Positions 61,001 through 64,000 of a stretch of DNA of 64,000 nucleotides are shown here, one piece after another. Within the stretch, counting starts at the first letter, position 1; every line of letters begins with the position of its first letter. Origin of the DNA: Neoconidiobolus thromboides FSU 785. Lineage: Eukaryota; Entomophthoromycota; Entomophthoromycetes; Entomophthorales; Neoconidiobolaceae. The DNA lies in the NCBI GenBank assembly GCA_025603075.1, contig MU626314.1, positions 1 through 64,000 on the forward strand, in the 5' to 3' direction. The notes beneath the pieces are model-generated. The model worked only from the letters and a program-made list of their open reading frames with translations, was not told the DNA's origin and ran no database searches. The position numbers and the translations under genes are program-made.

Positions 61001-61501
61001 ATCCTTCTTCAAGAGTCTGTTGATTTAGAGAAACATCATGAGTCAAAGCCACAACTAAGTCAACACCAACATTTAACAAGTATACCAATTCAAAGAGGTG
61101 AATCAACCCCAGCCCAAATTTCGGATTTACCAACTAGTAGTAATACTTTTGTGCTTAGTCCAATCTTTAATAGCTCTAAGAAAAAAATGGAAAGAATCCC
61201 TGATATTGAAATAACCCAAAATGATAACAATCAAATTGGAGATAAAAGAAAATCGCCATCCGCTGATGATAACAATACCCCTGAAATTTTCTCACGTACT
61301 AACAAAAAAACAAAGGAGGATATTGAGCTAAACAATGATGATCAAGCAAAATTAGAAGACTCTACTGAAATTATTAATAGTGATATTGAGGATACCAATG
61401 CACCAATTAGTGAAAGTGACTCTGAAGATGTAGGGCTTTCTCCTATACCTGGAAATTTGGACTTAGATGAGCTGTTGGAGGATGAACCAACAAACACTTA
61501 G
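55083..61501 (+). CDS. TPR: Tpr/Mlp nuclear-basket nucleoporin, copy 2
   Basis: Tandem paralogue of the gene at 47792, same strand and same architecture; about 1,850 residues and roughly 19 short introns. The N-terminus matches copy 1: I.LH/HTELGVDESVI, LRKKCKRDKNLRQLF (copy 1 has TKKSKRDKDVNQLL). The Tpr block here is KMISDFYILESKLKSEEENC followed by LDILVKEYELKALDYENV. The NERWINRAQQILNSE block, the intron right after it, and RVDPSEHERL are shared with copy 1 (introns 52428 and 59799). The C-terminal tail keeps an NLS-like RKSP...KKTKE and ends GLSPIPGNLDLDELLEDEP. Sequence identity in the coils is modest, so the duplication is old and the copies may have diverged in role, as yeast Mlp1/Mlp2 have. 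Confidence 0.9.
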
Positions 61502-61972
61502 TTTTTAGGGGCCTTTATTAAAGCAAAGATATCCAAGTATTTTATTAAATATTTTAATTATAAAAATTATACTTTGAGTTTGAATTTTCACTTGTATAGC
61601 ATTGGGACCATAAGCTTTTATTTACTAAAAAAACTAAAGTTTTAAATATGAACAATTCAATAGAAATATTGAAATGTGTTAACAATAGTAAAACAATAGT
61701 TGATAGATTAATTGCAACTTTTAAATGAAATAAAGATAGCCAAATACTATCAAAGTATTGCTTTTGATAAAAAATTTAATTCGTTAAGTTTTAAAATTAA
61801 CCAAATTGAACATTCTGAAAATAAATAATATTAACCCTATTTTCAATTTTTATAAACATTGGTTTTTAAAATAAAATTAATAATCTAATCACAAAAACCT
61901 CATTTTAAATGCTAATAAAATTTCAAAATTTCATTTAATTTAAAATACAAAGCTCCCAAAATTTACTAAAAT
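61502..61972. other. Convergent intergenic between Tpr copy 2 and GID7
   Basis: AT-rich 3' region of both genes; nothing else recognised. Confidence 0.55.
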
Positions 61973-64000
61973 TTAAGTCCATCTAAAAATAATAAATATT
62001 TATCATTGTAAATTTGAATATAACTTACATTCTTATAGTAGCATCATCACTAGCAGAAGCAAACATATTTCCATGAGCTTTATTCCAGCATACTACATTA
62101 ACCATTTTTGAGTGGCCCTTTAAAACGTGAGCTGCTTCTTCTTCATTAACAGTCCATACATAAATATTATTATCTAGTTTATATTAAATCAAGTACAAAA
62201 ATAAACTATTTAAACTAACCTTCACTTCCAGAAAGAACATAATCTCCCTTTGCTCCACCAAAACAGGATCGAATAACATACCTGGTTTGAGCATGTCCAG
62301 TATATCTTTGGATTATTTTATTTTGATCTAAACTCCAAAGATTTAAAAGCTAACAAAAATATATCATATTATTTTAAATAAATTGATATCGATTTACCCC
62401 AGAATCCTTGCGGCTAAATAAAATAAATTCTTCATCATTTGAAAGTGAAATGGAGATAGCATCTTCATCAATTACTCTAAAAATTATTAAATAATTTAAA
62501 ATAGTTATCATTGCTTACTTTATAACTTTTTTAGTTGAAAAATCAAAAATTTTAATTTGATTGTTAGATGTAACAACCATTTTTGAGCTATCTTTAGTTA
62601 GCAAAATATTTGTAACAATTAAATCATCCCAAGTGTATTGTATAGTACCATTGACGTCCTAATAGAAAATTAATAATATGATATTTTACTAGAATAAATT
62701 CAAACCCATAGATAAGTTTTTTTATCGCCACTTGAAGTTATAAAGGAGTGCGAATTAGGGACCCAAACACATGCTGAAATTATTTTTTTATGTTTGTCAA
62801 TAACTTTTAGTAATCTTCCAGACTAAATGATTGTGTCAGTAAAAAAATAAAAATAAAGATAAAATAATAGCAATTACCCTGGCTTCCCAAACCATTGCCT
62901 TGAAATCACTCCCACATGTTAAAATATATTTATCATCAAATGACCAACAAATTAAAGAAACGGAACCTTTGTGTCCTTGTAGAGTATGAATTGTTTTACT
63001 TTCCTTTTAATATTTAGTAAAGTTCATTTCATATCTTTAAAATTACCTCTAAACTCCAAATATTAGCATAGCTATCTTTCGATGCCGAAGCTAAATACTT
63101 TCCATTATTAGAAAATTCAATATGCCAAATCTCATCATCGTGATCATTTATAACCATCGTCTCTTGCAATGGAAATTTTTCGCTTTTAATATTTAATATT
63201 TGATATTCAATGTCTTATCTCATAATAATAATAATAAAAGCTACCTTCCACAACGATGATCACTAAACAAAGAATCACTTGGCTCAGGATTATTATGGTA
63301 GAAACAACTTCGTCTTTGATATCTTACTGCTTGGTTTAAAAGAGTCATTAAACGGTCCCTTGGAATCATCACTGACGCAGGAATATATTCTAGAAGAGCC
63401 TTAGTAAAGACAATGTGTTATTTGAATAATATTACGTTGAATGTCTTCAAGAAGTAAATATCTGGATTGTCCTTCGCTCCCATCCCAATCGGCTTTACTT
63501 TTAATTTTTGAGATATTTTTACAAAAGAGAAGACTAATCAATTAGTTAAGCTTATTTTACTAATTAATATAAATACCTTGCTAAAAGATGAAGTCGATCG
63601 ATATTTATTTCCAATGGAGCAAGCTCATGTTGCAATATATGTACTGCATCTGTGTATTCTCTTTTCTCTAAAAGCTCTAAAAACTTTTGCTGCCTAATAT
63701 AAAACTAAAAAATAAATGACTATATAAAGAAATAGCAATTAGTAGCATACTATGATAGCTTGAACATCATCAACTTCAACCTCTACGATCAAATTTTCCG
63801 CTTCATCCCATTGTCCATTTAAAACACAGTTTCTTATTTGTGCTATCACATCTGATTCTAACGCGATACCAGTTTCTTGTTCTAACTTTTCAGCCGATTC
63901 TCTAAATATGTTAATATAAAATATTAAAATAAAAATGCAATTACAAAAGTCCAGCGTTTGTGAGATATTGGTTAATCAATCTTATTATTTGATTGTTATC
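61973..64000 (-). CDS. GID7: GID7/WDR26-like subunit of the CTLH/GID ubiquitin ligase (5' end outside window)
   Basis: The WD40 subunit of the GID/CTLH E3 ligase, which in yeast degrades gluconeogenic enzymes. The N-terminus is cut by the window end. Visible from 64000 downward: a LisH-type helix (NNQIIRLINQYLTNAG), then a CTLH region with DVIAQIRNCVLNGQWDEAEN and, after an intron, FYIRQQKFLELLEKREYTDA. Next come QYIPASVMIPRDRLMTLLNQ and CFYHN, typical of WDR26. WD40 repeats start at DDEIWHIEFSNNGKYLASAS and continue (HTLQGHKGSVSLICWSFD) to the last, MFASASDDATIRIWT, completed by a small final exon ending at 61973. At least ten short introns interrupt it. Phases were checked for the first six and the last joins. 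Confidence 0.9.

Overview
The window is a strongly AT-rich piece of a fungal nuclear genome. Genes carry many short GT-AG introns (mostly 39-110 nt), start at ATG and use all three standard stops. Bem1 (SH3-SH3-PX-PB1), a BAR-SH3 protein starting MSWKGF, AIM19, a Rib2-type deaminase and an ORD-only Osh protein point to a fungus. An ABCD4-type transporter (not known to me from the model yeasts) and the AT-rich, intron-dense style suggest an early-diverging (non-Dikarya) lineage; this last step is inference.

Region 1 (1-16.5 kb) is gene-poor. It holds three dispersed paralogues of a FAR1/WRKY-GCM1-like zinc DNA-binding protein (1.5, 4.9 and 9.1 kb). It also holds solo LTRs, a TA-flanked ~105-bp MITE family, and a tandem duplication (14.3-16.5 kb) containing one intact small secreted-protein gene and one decayed copy. 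In the decayed copy every in-frame stop is TAA or TAG.

Region 2 (18-33 kb) has an oxysterol-binding (Osh) gene, a nest of repeats (19.9-22.2 kb) including a solo LTR inserted into a MITE with a 5-bp target duplication, a secreted double-psi-barrel-like protein, glutamine-dependent NAD+ synthetase (13 exons), a BAR-SH3 endocytic protein and the Bem1 polarity scaffold.

Region 3 (35-47.5 kb) is a compact housekeeping block: a PPR protein, an ABCD4-like ABC half-transporter, a TVP38/VTT membrane protein, a Rib2-like deaminase, a broken unrecognised gene, AIM19, PEX11 and an HSDL2-type dehydrogenase ending in the peroxisomal signal AKL. PEX11 and HSDL2 are neighbours, so there is a small peroxisome-related theme.

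Region 4 (47.8-61.5 kb) is a head-to-tail tandem pair of large coiled-coil genes, both homologous to the nuclear-basket nucleoporin Tpr/Mlp. They share intron positions and end motifs. The window closes with a GID7/WDR26 gene (LisH-CTLH-WD40) on the minus strand, cut by the window end.

Exon coordinates were read by eye from splice consensus, frame continuity and family conservation; small boundary errors are possible. I saw no rRNA, tRNA or CRISPR array. The points most worth a second look are the Tpr pair, the ABCD4-like transporter, the FAR1-like family with its LPPL-type tail motifs, and the nested or palindromic repeats.
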